DNA of 64,000 nucleotides from Lumbricus rubellus. Its lineage: Eukaryota; Annelida; Clitellata; Crassiclitellata; Lumbricidae. The stretch lies in the NCBI GenBank assembly GCA_945859605.1, contig OX243824.1, forward strand, positions 21,016,285 to 21,080,284. The letters run 5' to 3'. This document shows positions 61,803 to 64,000 of the stretch, piece after piece. A program made the translations under genes and the position numbers. How positions within the stretch are numbered: position 1 is the stretch's first letter; every line of letters starts with the position of its first letter. The notes beneath the pieces are model-generated. The model had not been told where the DNA came from and searched no databases. It worked only from the letters and a program-made list of their open reading frames with translations.

Positions 61803-63892
61803 AATGATGACGACGATGACGTCAATAATAATAATGACAATTTAAAACGGCTAGCTGCGGGATAGGCATCAGCAAACAAATAAGATTTGATCTTTCATTT
61901 GAAAGCGTCCATTGAGGCGGCCATTCTGATGTCCGGTTACAGTATATCAGGCTTTTCCTGCTAGTTGCATATGTCTTGGAATGCATGTAGAAGTTTCTGG
62001 ATCACATATTATTCCGTTCTGTTGACAGGTGGAGAATTCTGGCGATCCGTTCAGCTTCAGTAATGCCCAGCACTTGACGTATTGGGAATGCGTTTACTTT
62101 ACGCTCGTTACCATGTCAACGGTTGGCTATGGCGACATCGCGTGCAGAACGACTTTCGGCAAAATCTTCATGGTTGTATTCATTCTTGGTGCTTTGGTAA
62201 GTAAGTGGCCATGTTTCGTAAACTGTGCCTTTGTGAGGTTATTATATGGCGCTATGTAAATGTTCATATACATACATTCATGCGTACTGGGTGGGCAAAA
62301 AAAGACACCCTGAGATATTTTGCCAATATCTTGACCAGAAGTAAGAGTTTTTGTTTTTGAATCGTCAGAAAATAGTGTATGGACTCACTGATAAAACTTT
62401 TGTTCTGTTTTGAAATATTTTTTGAAATTTGGCCATTTGATGTAGATATGAATTGCTTTAAGCCTGTAAAATTTGATTTAAAGCTTCTTACTTCGGGCCA
62501 AGATATTAGCAAAAAAACTAAGGGGTCTTTTTGGTCCACCCTGTACATACAAATGCTATCACAGTACAATGCCTCGTATAGGACTGGCCGATGGTTAACC
62601 TTTTCATCAGTTAGCAAGTTTGATATTTTTCTTTAGATGTCATTTGGCAACCTAATATGTCAACCAAACTCCAACACATTATTACTGCTGTCGAAAGAAT
62701 TGTATGAAAATAATGCAGTTGTTACTGGTATTTAATGTTGGCTTTTATAGTACTTATTGTTTAGAGAATGATGCCTTCTAAATTAACTGCTGTTGTAAAT
62801 GTGGATCTAAAATGACACAGTTTTAATTAAGAAATATAAGAGTTGAGAAGCATCATTGTCGTTAGAAATATAAACAGAGAATAGCAATTTTATGTATCAT
62901 TCAAGGTGACAAATATATCTGTAACGTGTAAGCATCTTATTGGTTTAGTTCCAAGTCAAAATCAGTCTTCTCCATGTTGGTATTCTTTAGTTTTATTGAG
63001 CATCTATGAGGTTCTCTTGCTCAGTTTTTTTGGAGATAGGATTTTAAAAAATCATATGGCATTTTATTGTGATAGCAAAAGCTAATGGGATCCCGCTTGT
63101 GCCATGCTCACTACCTCGGAATACGGTAATTTGCCTGCCTTCTACCAGTTGCTTAAGACCTATCTTTTTAACTGTGGCTGGGTTGGGAGTGCCTCTGAGT
63201 AGACTTCTTGAAGGGATGCTATATAAGTTTTCAGAATGAATGAATGAATGAATGAATGAAAAGATTTGATTCTTGGTTTCAGGCAATCTTTGCCAGCTTC
63301 ATTCCAGAAATAATGGAAATTCTTGGAAATCGGAGCAAATACGGAGGCTCTTACAAAAAGGAACATGGAAAAAGGTTTTTATCAACATTTTATTGAACGA
63401 TGATATCTTTGGCTCTTTGTCTCCGAATAGAGCATTTCAAAATGATGTAGAACTTTATCATACAAGCATTTTGGTTTTGTCAAATAAAGTAGTCTTGCTT
63501 ACATTTCACGTCTGTATTCCATTTTATTCTTTCAATATATTTTGTCTGTTTTTTGGTGTGCATGAGGTGCTAACAATACTTGGCATAAATTTGTGCAGCT
63601 GAGGGATGATTATAATTTTATGCAGGGCTTAAATTGTGGCAGGACGGTCATGGACGGCGTCCTGGCACTTATTTTCAAATCTCTATGCCGTCCTGCCACT
63701 TACTTGGCCAGCACACAGAAAATGTAAGGGGCGTCCTAGCACTTCTTTTTTCACACCTTTAGCACTGATTTTATGTTGTAGGCATATCGTGCTTTGCGGA
63801 CATATTACGTATGAGTCGGTTTCGAACTTCATGTCAGACTTTCTGCACAAAGATCGTGAAGATGTTGATGTGGAACTTGTCATCATGAATCG
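29367..63892 (+). CDS. Slo1: BK channel alpha subunit (Slo1), N-terminal 390 residues, eight exons, continues off the right edge
   Basis: Exons 29367-29747, 33368-33429, 37422-37515, 53330-53441, 58560-58711, 62029-62196, 63283-63374 and 63782-63892 join in phase. The product is the pore-forming subunit of the large-conductance calcium- and voltage-activated potassium channel of the plasma membrane. S0 is at about 31-53, after an outside N-terminus with an NAS sequon. The S0-S1 linker ends [21 protein letters not shown]1 is 124-145, S2 about 165-178 and S4 RFTRALRLM at 219-227, keeping the three arginines. The pore filter is TVGYGD at 298-303. In S6 the inner glutamates are Glu332 and Glu335. 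RCK1 starts [17 protein letters not shown]. Asp373, His376, Asp378 and Glu385 match mammalian D362, H365, D367 and E374, so calcium and magnesium sensing looks kept. Ala305 replaces the TEA-binding Tyr294. The start is the first in-frame ATG after a stop at 29319. Confidence 0.96.
29811..30031 (-). mobile_element. tRNA-derived SINE, degenerate copy
   Basis: TAGCGCACCTTCAAGA, then AGGTGCTCCCGAGTCC, GAGCAATTGCGAGTGAGGG and CCTTCGAGGTTCAAGGC; the tRNA-like head is decayed. In Slo1 intron 1. Confidence 0.7.
30032..31411. other. Slo1 intron 1, no gene
   Basis: A G run at 30507-30530 is the only distinct feature. Confidence 0.45.
31412..31732 (+). repeat. tandem duplication of about 164 bp
   Basis: The block from GAGAGAATTGAATTGAAAAT to GGGATTGTTATTCTCATGG occurs twice (about 31449-31565 and 31614-31730) with almost no changes. 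Confidence 0.9.
31910..32105 (-). mobile_element. LINE/SINE 3'-tail repeat
   Basis: TTTATATAGCGCCACTTCAAG, CTCAGAGGCGCTCCCGACC and, further in, TTATTCCAGAAAGACGGACC. In Slo1 intron 1. Confidence 0.65.
32597..32664 (+). repeat. GAG/GAC-rich purine tract
   Basis: Imperfect GAGGAC and GAGGAG repeats. Confidence 0.85.
32848..32895 (+). repeat. ATTC tetranucleotide repeat
   Basis: ATTC run joining the LINE fragment at 32896. Confidence 0.85.
32896..33345 (+). pseudogene. LINE reverse-transcriptase C-terminal fragment, split by a MITE
   Basis: Reads [37 protein letters not shown] and [18 protein letters not shown], a typical C-terminal tail of an endonuclease/reverse-transcriptase LINE. At 33119 a MITE interrupts it; after 33319 the frame resumes (REPKEDLE). 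Confidence 0.78.
33119..33311 (+). mobile_element. hAT-like MITE, CAGGGCT family, copy 2
   Basis: 193 bp with ends CAGGGCTGTTTTTAA and CTAAAAAGCCCTG and a perfect CTTGGCAG duplication (33111-33118, 33312-33319). Nested in the LINE fragment, 56 bases before Slo1 exon 2. Confidence 0.94.
33368..33429 (+). CDS. Slo1: Slo1 exon 2 (S1)
   Basis: 62 nt: [20 protein letters not shown] plus two bases. Acceptor TTGCCAG, donor GTAAGT. Confidence 0.95.
33430..34726. other. Slo1 intron 2, first part
   Basis: No gene. Around 33670-33780 a stretch with ATTTTATTTGCAACTAAG resembles an antisense LINE 3' end, but this is weak. Confidence 0.4.
34727..34770 (+). repeat. AATC tetranucleotide repeat
   Basis: Ten AATC units joining the next tail repeat. 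Confidence 0.93.
34771..34870 (-). mobile_element. LINE/SINE 3'-tail repeat
   Basis: TTTATATAGCGCCCCTTCAAG, then ACTCAGAGGCGCTCCTGGCC and AACCAGTCTTCAACAG; closest to the 53095 copy. Confidence 0.7.
35425..35515. repeat. TA-rich microsatellite
   Basis: Alternating TA with TATG interruptions. Confidence 0.85.
36230..36425 (-). mobile_element. LINE/SINE 3'-tail repeat
   Basis: TTTATATAGCGCTCCTTCAAG to ATTCCAGACCACTGGACC and AACCACAGAAATAGA; one of the fuller copies. Confidence 0.7.
36775..36835 (+). mobile_element. LINE/SINE tail remnant
   Basis: GTGCCTCTGAGTAGTTGCC, then TTGAAGAGGCGCTATGC. Confidence 0.65.
37095..37134 (+). repeat. AAGT tetranucleotide repeat
   Basis: Ten TAAG units in Slo1 intron 2. 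Confidence 0.93.
37253..37327 (+). mobile_element. LINE/SINE tail remnant
   Basis: GGGGGCACCTCTGAGTAG, then TTGAAGGGGCGCTATATAAA and an AATGAAC tail; 95 bases before Slo1 exon 3. Confidence 0.7.
37422..37515 (+). CDS. Slo1: Slo1 exon 3 (S1-S2 loop, S2)
   Basis: 94 nt: one base completes the codon, then [15 protein letters not shown] and [16 protein letters not shown], nearly as in insect Slo. Donor GTATGC. Confidence 0.94.
37885..37980 (+). mobile_element. tail remnant of a related repeat (AAGCGCTTTTTAAATTG type)
   Basis: CACTGGGAGCGCTTCTGAA, then GCAAGAAGCGCTTTTTAAA and ACAATA repeats; similar to 47545-47620 and, inverted, 53960-54035. Confidence 0.6.
37981..40591. other. Slo1 intron 3, first part
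   Basis: No gene or delimited element found. Several frames of 60-128 codons have no family resemblance. Confidence 0.4.
40592..40783 (-). mobile_element. hAT-like MITE, CAGGGCT family, copy 3
   Basis: 192 bp with ends CAGGGCTTTTTTAACGTGC and CTTAAAAACAGCCCTG; flanking octamers ATTTTGGG and CTTTTGGG match at 7 of 8. Confidence 0.9.
41053..41291. repeat. ATC/ACC triplet array
   Basis: 239 bases of CAT, CAC and TCA triplets ending in a pure ATC run. Confidence 0.95.
41779..42070 (+). repeat. purine-rich GAA/GGA tract
   Basis: About 290 bases, largely purine, with GATGAATAT interruptions that recur about every 80-100 bases, so it is an irregular minisatellite. Confidence 0.92.
42071..42214 (+). 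repeat. pyrimidine-rich CTT/CTC tract
   Basis: CTT, then TTCTCC, then CTC units. It is complementary in composition to the tract directly before it, so the pair can fold back. Confidence 0.92.
42413..42560 (+). repeat. CA/CACG-rich tract
   Basis: ACACACGC repeats followed by CACATGCA-like units. Confidence 0.85.
42840..43155. repeat. ATGT/TA-rich tract
   Basis: Irregular TATATG and ATGCATGT words; nothing else in this stretch. Confidence 0.75.
43585..43740 (-). mobile_element. ATTC/TTTA repeat joined to a LINE/SINE tail remnant
   Basis: A CATTCATT and TTTATTTA run, then GTAGAGCACTCCTCCAAAG and ACTACTCAGAGGGACTCCC. Confidence 0.6.
43960..44022 (+). mobile_element. LINE/SINE tail remnant
   Basis: GTGCCTCTGAGTAGTTTC, then TTGAATGGGCGCTATATAAA and GAATGAATGA. 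Confidence 0.7.
44411..44632 (+). mobile_element. tRNA-derived SINE, copy with damaged head
   Basis: The B box GGTTCGAATCC (about 44469) and the body are intact (CTCTGCATTCGGGAGCGCC); the A-box end reads GGCTGAGCCATGCC and is degenerate. Confidence 0.82.
44932..45014. repeat. GA/GACA compound microsatellite
   Basis: GA, then GACA, then GA, ending eight bases before the left target copy of the 45033 element. Confidence 0.93.
45104..45270 (+). repeat. 29-bp CCAAT minisatellite, left arm
   Basis: CACCCGACCAATCACATACT plus CTAAACTTC, repeated with only one or two changes. Confidence 0.95.
45687..45800 (-). repeat. CCAAT minisatellite, right arm
   Basis: Four units around ATCGCCTGTGATTGGTCG with variable spacers. 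Confidence 0.93.
46208..46292. repeat. CCAT tetranucleotide repeat
   Basis: 21 uninterrupted units. Confidence 0.97.
46560..46638 (+). mobile_element. TTAA-flanked MITE, copy 4
   Basis: TTAA on both sides; ends TCTTTTACCCGTTT and TGGGTAAAGGG. Interior as at 17445. Confidence 0.82.
47545..47620 (+). mobile_element. tail remnant (GACGCTTTGTAAATG type)
   Basis: CTTGGAGCACCTCTGAACGG, then GAGACGCTTTGTAAATG and ATACAATAAAATAC. Confidence 0.55.
47660..47925 (+). repeat. TGC/TGT triplet array with AGTGTTGCTGCTG higher-order unit
   Basis: GCTGCTGCT blocks punctuated by TAGTGTTG; CTGCTGTCACTAGTGTT recurs near the end. Confidence 0.93.
48027..48400 (+). repeat. CCT-rich pyrimidine tract
   Basis: About 370 bases, over 90% pyrimidine, ending in a pure CCT run near 48345-48381. 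Confidence 0.94.
48527..48676 (+). repeat. 20-bp minisatellite (CACCACATTA units)
   Basis: About seven units alternating TCTCCACCACATTATACATTG-like and TCTTCACCACATTAAATTG-like forms. Confidence 0.92.
48989..49882 (+). mobile_element. Helitron (non-autonomous) with homopurine expansion
   Basis: Starts TCTATATATATAAAAATGAA after A and ends GGGTTCAGCTAG before T, as Helitrons do (5' TC, 3' CTAG, A/T target, no duplication). It shares TTTCCACAAAAAGTGAACTT and ATGACGTCATAAGCGAGTCG-like blocks with the shorter copy at 54266. About half of its 894 bp is the purine tract at 49363-49842. No Rep/helicase frame. Confidence 0.9.
49363..49842 (+). repeat. 480-nt homopurine GGGGA tract inside the Helitron
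   Basis: Nearly all G and A on the plus strand (GGGGAG, GGGGGA, and runs of over 10 G near 49737-49793). The long frames here (Gly/Glu on plus, Pro/Ser/Leu on minus) are composition artefacts. Confidence 0.97.
49885..50025. repeat. TA microsatellite after the Helitron
   Basis: TA-rich with ACATATGT words. The Helitron lies between two TA blocks (48935-48988 and this one), so it inserted into a TA array. Confidence 0.85.
50135..50515 (+). repeat. 25-bp minisatellite (TAGCCATTTCAATAAGTAAT) split by an insert
   Basis: One unit at 50144-50170, then about 200 bp of other sequence (CCAGGGGGCCCACCTAGTGG ... TTAATTGAATTG, A-rich end at 50335-50365) that looks like a retroelement 3' end, then five to six units at 50371-50511. 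Confidence 0.8.
51248..51342. repeat. TA microsatellite
   Basis: Nearly pure TA, preceded by GAAAAGGCGCTATATATA, so it grew from the tail of an interspersed repeat. Confidence 0.9.
51636..51765 (+). repeat. 29-bp minisatellite (GATATAACTTGCTATTGTC)
   Basis: About four and a half units; differences are in the T-run length and one G/A. Confidence 0.93.
52206..52285 (+). mobile_element. fragment with GGCGGATCCAGGGGGG end
   Basis: CAGAGGCGGATCCAGGGGGG and CAATCCGGCCGTGG, related to the fragment at 20815-20962. Confidence 0.5.
52462..52725 (+). mobile_element. hAT-like MITE (AGGGATGCCACTC ends)
   Basis: 264 bp with ends AGGGATGCCACTC and GAGTGGCATCCCTG. The interior has repeated CTAGCCTTTTT-like words. 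The flanking ATTACAA/ATTACAAT similarity is imperfect, so the left border is uncertain. Confidence 0.75.
53058..53094 (+). repeat. AATC repeat
   Basis: Seven AATC units leading into the tail repeat at 53095. Confidence 0.9.
53095..53290 (-). mobile_element. LINE/SINE 3'-tail repeat, reference copy
   Basis: Read on the minus strand, this family ends GAGCGCCTCTGAGTAGGTAC, then CTTGAAAAGGCGCTATATAA and a short simple repeat. Before that come a TGGTTGGTCCAACAACC stretch and others resembling the C-terminal end of CR1/L2-type LINEs. It occurs in both orientations through the window, mostly in introns. This copy ends 39 bases before Slo1 exon 4. Confidence 0.72.
53330..53441 (+). CDS. Slo1: Slo1 exon 4 (S3)
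   Basis: 112 nt after TCTTTGCAG, reached across a 15.8-kb intron. It encodes [20 protein letters not shown] and [17 protein letters not shown]. Donor GTAAGT. Confidence 0.95.
53515..53655 (+). repeat. CA/CACATGCA-rich tract
   Basis: Irregular ACACAC with TGCACACA words, 75 bases after Slo1 exon 4. Confidence 0.85.
53656..53772 (+). mobile_element. Helitron 3' end fragment
   Basis: The terminal hairpin CCCGGGCAATGCCGGG at about 53742-53757 is followed by TACCCCAGCTAG and T. A GGGAGGGAGGAAGGGAG purine patch lies near 53662. The 5' end was not found. Confidence 0.8.
53815..54180 (+). pseudogene. LINE reverse-transcriptase C-terminal remnant with an inserted tail repeat
   Basis: [17 protein letters not shown], then in a shifted frame [16 protein letters not shown], and after an insert (53960-54035, inverted GCGCCTCTACTAGGGTGAG type) REELRKXFREEN. 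Broken by frameshifts and the insert. Confidence 0.65.
54266..54642 (+). mobile_element. Helitron (non-autonomous), short copy
   Basis: 377 bp from TCTATATATATAAAAATGAA (after A) to AGGGACAGCTAG (before T). It matches the 48989 copy along its length, but the purine part is only GGGAGGGAGAGGGAAGG (54588-54606). TGACGTCA at 54531-54538. Confidence 0.93.
55041..55255 (-). mobile_element. tRNA-derived SINE
   Basis: Full length in reverse. The B box reads GGTTTGAATCC (one change), and a GTGGTGTAGTGGTGGTGTC head ends at about 55253. Confidence 0.87.
55256..56239. other. Slo1 intron 4, no gene
   Basis: A 100-codon frame at 55437-55739 has no family resemblance; no delimited element seen. Confidence 0.4.
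56245..56320 (+). mobile_element. LINE/SINE tail remnant
   Basis: CTGGGAGCGCTCCTGAGTAG, then CTTGAAGGGGTGCTATATC and an AAATAAAT run. Confidence 0.68.
56335..56475 (-). mobile_element. tRNA-derived SINE, partial
   Basis: GCAGCGCCCCTTCTAGCTG to GGATTCGAACCAGTGGCATG; the tRNA-like head is missing beyond the B box. Confidence 0.72.
56846..57079 (+). mobile_element. tRNA-derived SINE, full length
   Basis: TGGGGCGTGGTGGTGTAGTG, B box GGTTCGAATCC at about 56901, then GGCGTAGGGACCTTGAGC, a GGGGCGCTATACAAATGG tail and an A-rich end. Confidence 0.88.
57080..57825. other. Slo1 intron 4, no gene
   Basis: Unrecognised sequence. Confidence 0.4.
57828..57890 (+). mobile_element. LINE/SINE tail remnant
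   Basis: GGCAGCGCCTCTGAATAG, then TTGAGGAGGAGCTATATAAA and an ATGATGAT end. Confidence 0.65.
58426..58475 (+). mobile_element. tRNA-derived SINE, 3' end only
   Basis: GAAGGGGCGCTATAACAAGTG, then CACATACAAACAAACAAAC. Confidence 0.72.
58541..58556 (+). repeat. GATT repeat inside the Slo1 exon 5 acceptor
   Basis: TTGATTGATTGATTG directly before TTAG/G. It takes the place of a normal pyrimidine tract. Confidence 0.85.
58560..58711 (+). CDS. Slo1: Slo1 exon 5 (S4 voltage sensor, S5)
   Basis: 152 nt encoding [18 protein letters not shown] and the S5 start. Thr221 replaces the Leu of RFLRALR, the form in vertebrate and insect Slo1. The acceptor follows a GATT repeat and has almost no pyrimidine tract. 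Confidence 0.95.
58744..59519 (-). pseudogene. 5'-truncated CR1/L2-type LINE
   Basis: The minus-strand open frame (59514 to 58833) encodes a reverse-transcriptase C-terminus: [69 protein letters not shown] and GPRCWNSL. The tail of ATT units is at 58744-58768. GC-rich compared with its surroundings. It lies 33 bases after the Slo1 exon 5 donor. No N-terminal domains; the frame is uninterrupted. Confidence 0.88.
59586..59700. repeat. TATG tetranucleotide repeat
   Basis: About 28 uninterrupted units. Confidence 0.97.
59772..59982 (-). mobile_element. tRNA-derived SINE
   Basis: TTATAGCGCCCCTTTAAGC to a GGGCGTGATGGTGTAGTGG head in reverse. The B-box part is shortened (AACCTCGAACC). Confidence 0.85.
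60055..60165. repeat. AATT/ATTC/ATC mixed repeats
   Basis: TTAATTAATTAATT, CATTCATTCATTC, then an ATC run. Confidence 0.85.
60460..60700. repeat. TA-rich tract and TATG repeat
   Basis: TA/TATG at 60460-60590, then pure TATG at 60622-60697. ATGAATCTAGCTGTTTATAGAGT near 60510 recurs as ATGAATCTGGCTGTTTATAGAGT at 60695. Confidence 0.88.
60885..60935 (-). mobile_element. LINE/SINE tail remnant
   Basis: TTTATATAGCACCACTTCGAG, then TATTCAGAGGTGCTC. Confidence 0.62.
60936..61740. other. Slo1 intron 5, no gene
   Basis: AT-rich sequence with repeated TTCACATAAATGA-like words (about 61281, 61370 and 61462). No recognised element. Confidence 0.4.
61745..61935 (-). mobile_element. GAT repeat with LINE remnant
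   Basis: A GAT run to 61813 and AATAATAATAAT, then AGCGTCCATTGAGGCGGCC, corresponding to the 3' coding end of the LINE at 58744. Confidence 0.6.
62029..62196 (+). CDS. Slo1: Slo1 exon 6 (pore)
   Basis: 56 codons in phase 0: [19 protein letters not shown], then [19 protein letters not shown]. Borders are TTGACAG and GTAAGT. Confidence 0.97.
62287..62543. mobile_element. mariner-like MITE
   Basis: 257 bp between TA dinucleotides with ends CTGGGTGGGCAAAAAAAGAC and GTCTTTTTGGTCCACCCTG. In Slo1 intron 6, 90 bases after the pore exon. Confidence 0.82.
62546..63170. other. Slo1 intron 6, no gene
   Basis: Unrecognised AT-rich sequence. Confidence 0.4.
63175..63262 (+). mobile_element. LINE/SINE tail remnant with GAAT repeat
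   Basis: GGGAGTGCCTCTGAGTAG, then CTTGAAGGGATGCTATATAA and GAATGAATGAATG; ends 20 bases before Slo1 exon 7. Confidence 0.7.
63283..63374 (+). CDS. Slo1: Slo1 exon 7 (S6 end, RCK linker)
   Basis: 92 nt: [20 protein letters not shown] and [10 protein letters not shown]. Acceptor GTTTCAG, donor GTTTTT (weak). Confidence 0.93.
63623..63767. mobile_element. hAT-like MITE next to the Slo1 exon 8 acceptor
   Basis: 145 bp with ends CAGGGCTTAAATTGTG and CACACCTTTAGCACTG and a perfect ATTTTATG duplication (63615-63622, 63768-63775). Its right part provides the only good pyrimidine tract (CTTCTTTTTTCACACCTTT, 63742-63760) before exon 8, and an AG at 63761-63762. Confidence 0.9.
63782..63892 (+). CDS. 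Slo1: Slo1 exon 8 (RCK1 start)
   Basis: 111 nt: [20 protein letters not shown] and [16 protein letters not shown], donor GTGAGA. Its acceptor TTGTAG lies seven bases beyond the target-site copy of a MITE (63623-63767). Confidence 0.95.
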
Positions 63893-64000
63893 GTGAGAGC
63901 TGAAGCACTGTCCTGTGTATTGCAGAACAGTTCTCACTCTCTCTCTTTCTGTCTCTGTCTTTCACTCATTTTCTCACTCTAACTATCACTCACTGATAAT

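Overview
The window is nuclear DNA from an animal. Genes are split by GT-AG introns, and most of the remaining sequence is transposon remnants and simple repeats. The exons match three animal gene families. The abundant TAGGCCTA words and the tRNA-derived SINEs suggest a marine invertebrate deuterostome, for example an echinoderm or hemichordate. That placement is inference and was not checked by any search.

Layout. (1) 769-4545, plus strand: the last four coding exons of a polycystin-2 (PKD2) gene, covering the second EF-hand and the C-terminal coiled coil. (2) 7704-14897 and 16478-24803, minus strand: two complete nine-exon genes in tandem for membrane-anchored serine beta-lactamase-domain proteins (456 and 454 residues). 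All nine exons match in order and phase, and eight also match in length. The flanks are duplicated too, so this is a recent segmental duplication. (3) 29367-63892, plus strand: the first eight coding exons of a BK (Slo1) calcium- and voltage-activated potassium channel, from the start codon through S0-S6 and the TVGYGD pore into the RCK1 domain. The gene runs off the right edge. PKD2 and the first lactamase gene converge. The second lactamase gene and Slo1 diverge across 4.5 kb, which holds two hAT-type elements, a 550-bp simple-repeat block and a CpG-rich stretch.

Mobile DNA. Many insertions can be delimited to the base by their target-site duplications: at least eleven hAT-like elements with 8-bp duplications, a 2.8-kb element with long terminal inverted repeats and a second element nested in it, four copies of a TTAA-flanked 70-80-bp MITE, two complete Helitrons and a third Helitron end, a mariner-like MITE, two foldback-like elements with inverted minisatellite arms, several 5'-truncated LINEs, and about nine tRNA-derived SINE copies.

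How the genes relate. Polycystin-2 is a calcium-permeable channel and Slo1 is a calcium-activated potassium channel, so their linkage is suggestive but unproven. The lactamase-like proteins are probably membrane-anchored hydrolases of unknown substrate. I found no wholly new multi-gene system. The best leads are a MITE placed against the Slo1 exon 8 acceptor that brings a stronger, truncating acceptor; a Slo1 pore lacking the tyrosine for external TEA block; a hAT element inserted into one duplicate's promoter; foldback arms that conserve spacer order; and a Helitron with a 480-nt homopurine expansion.
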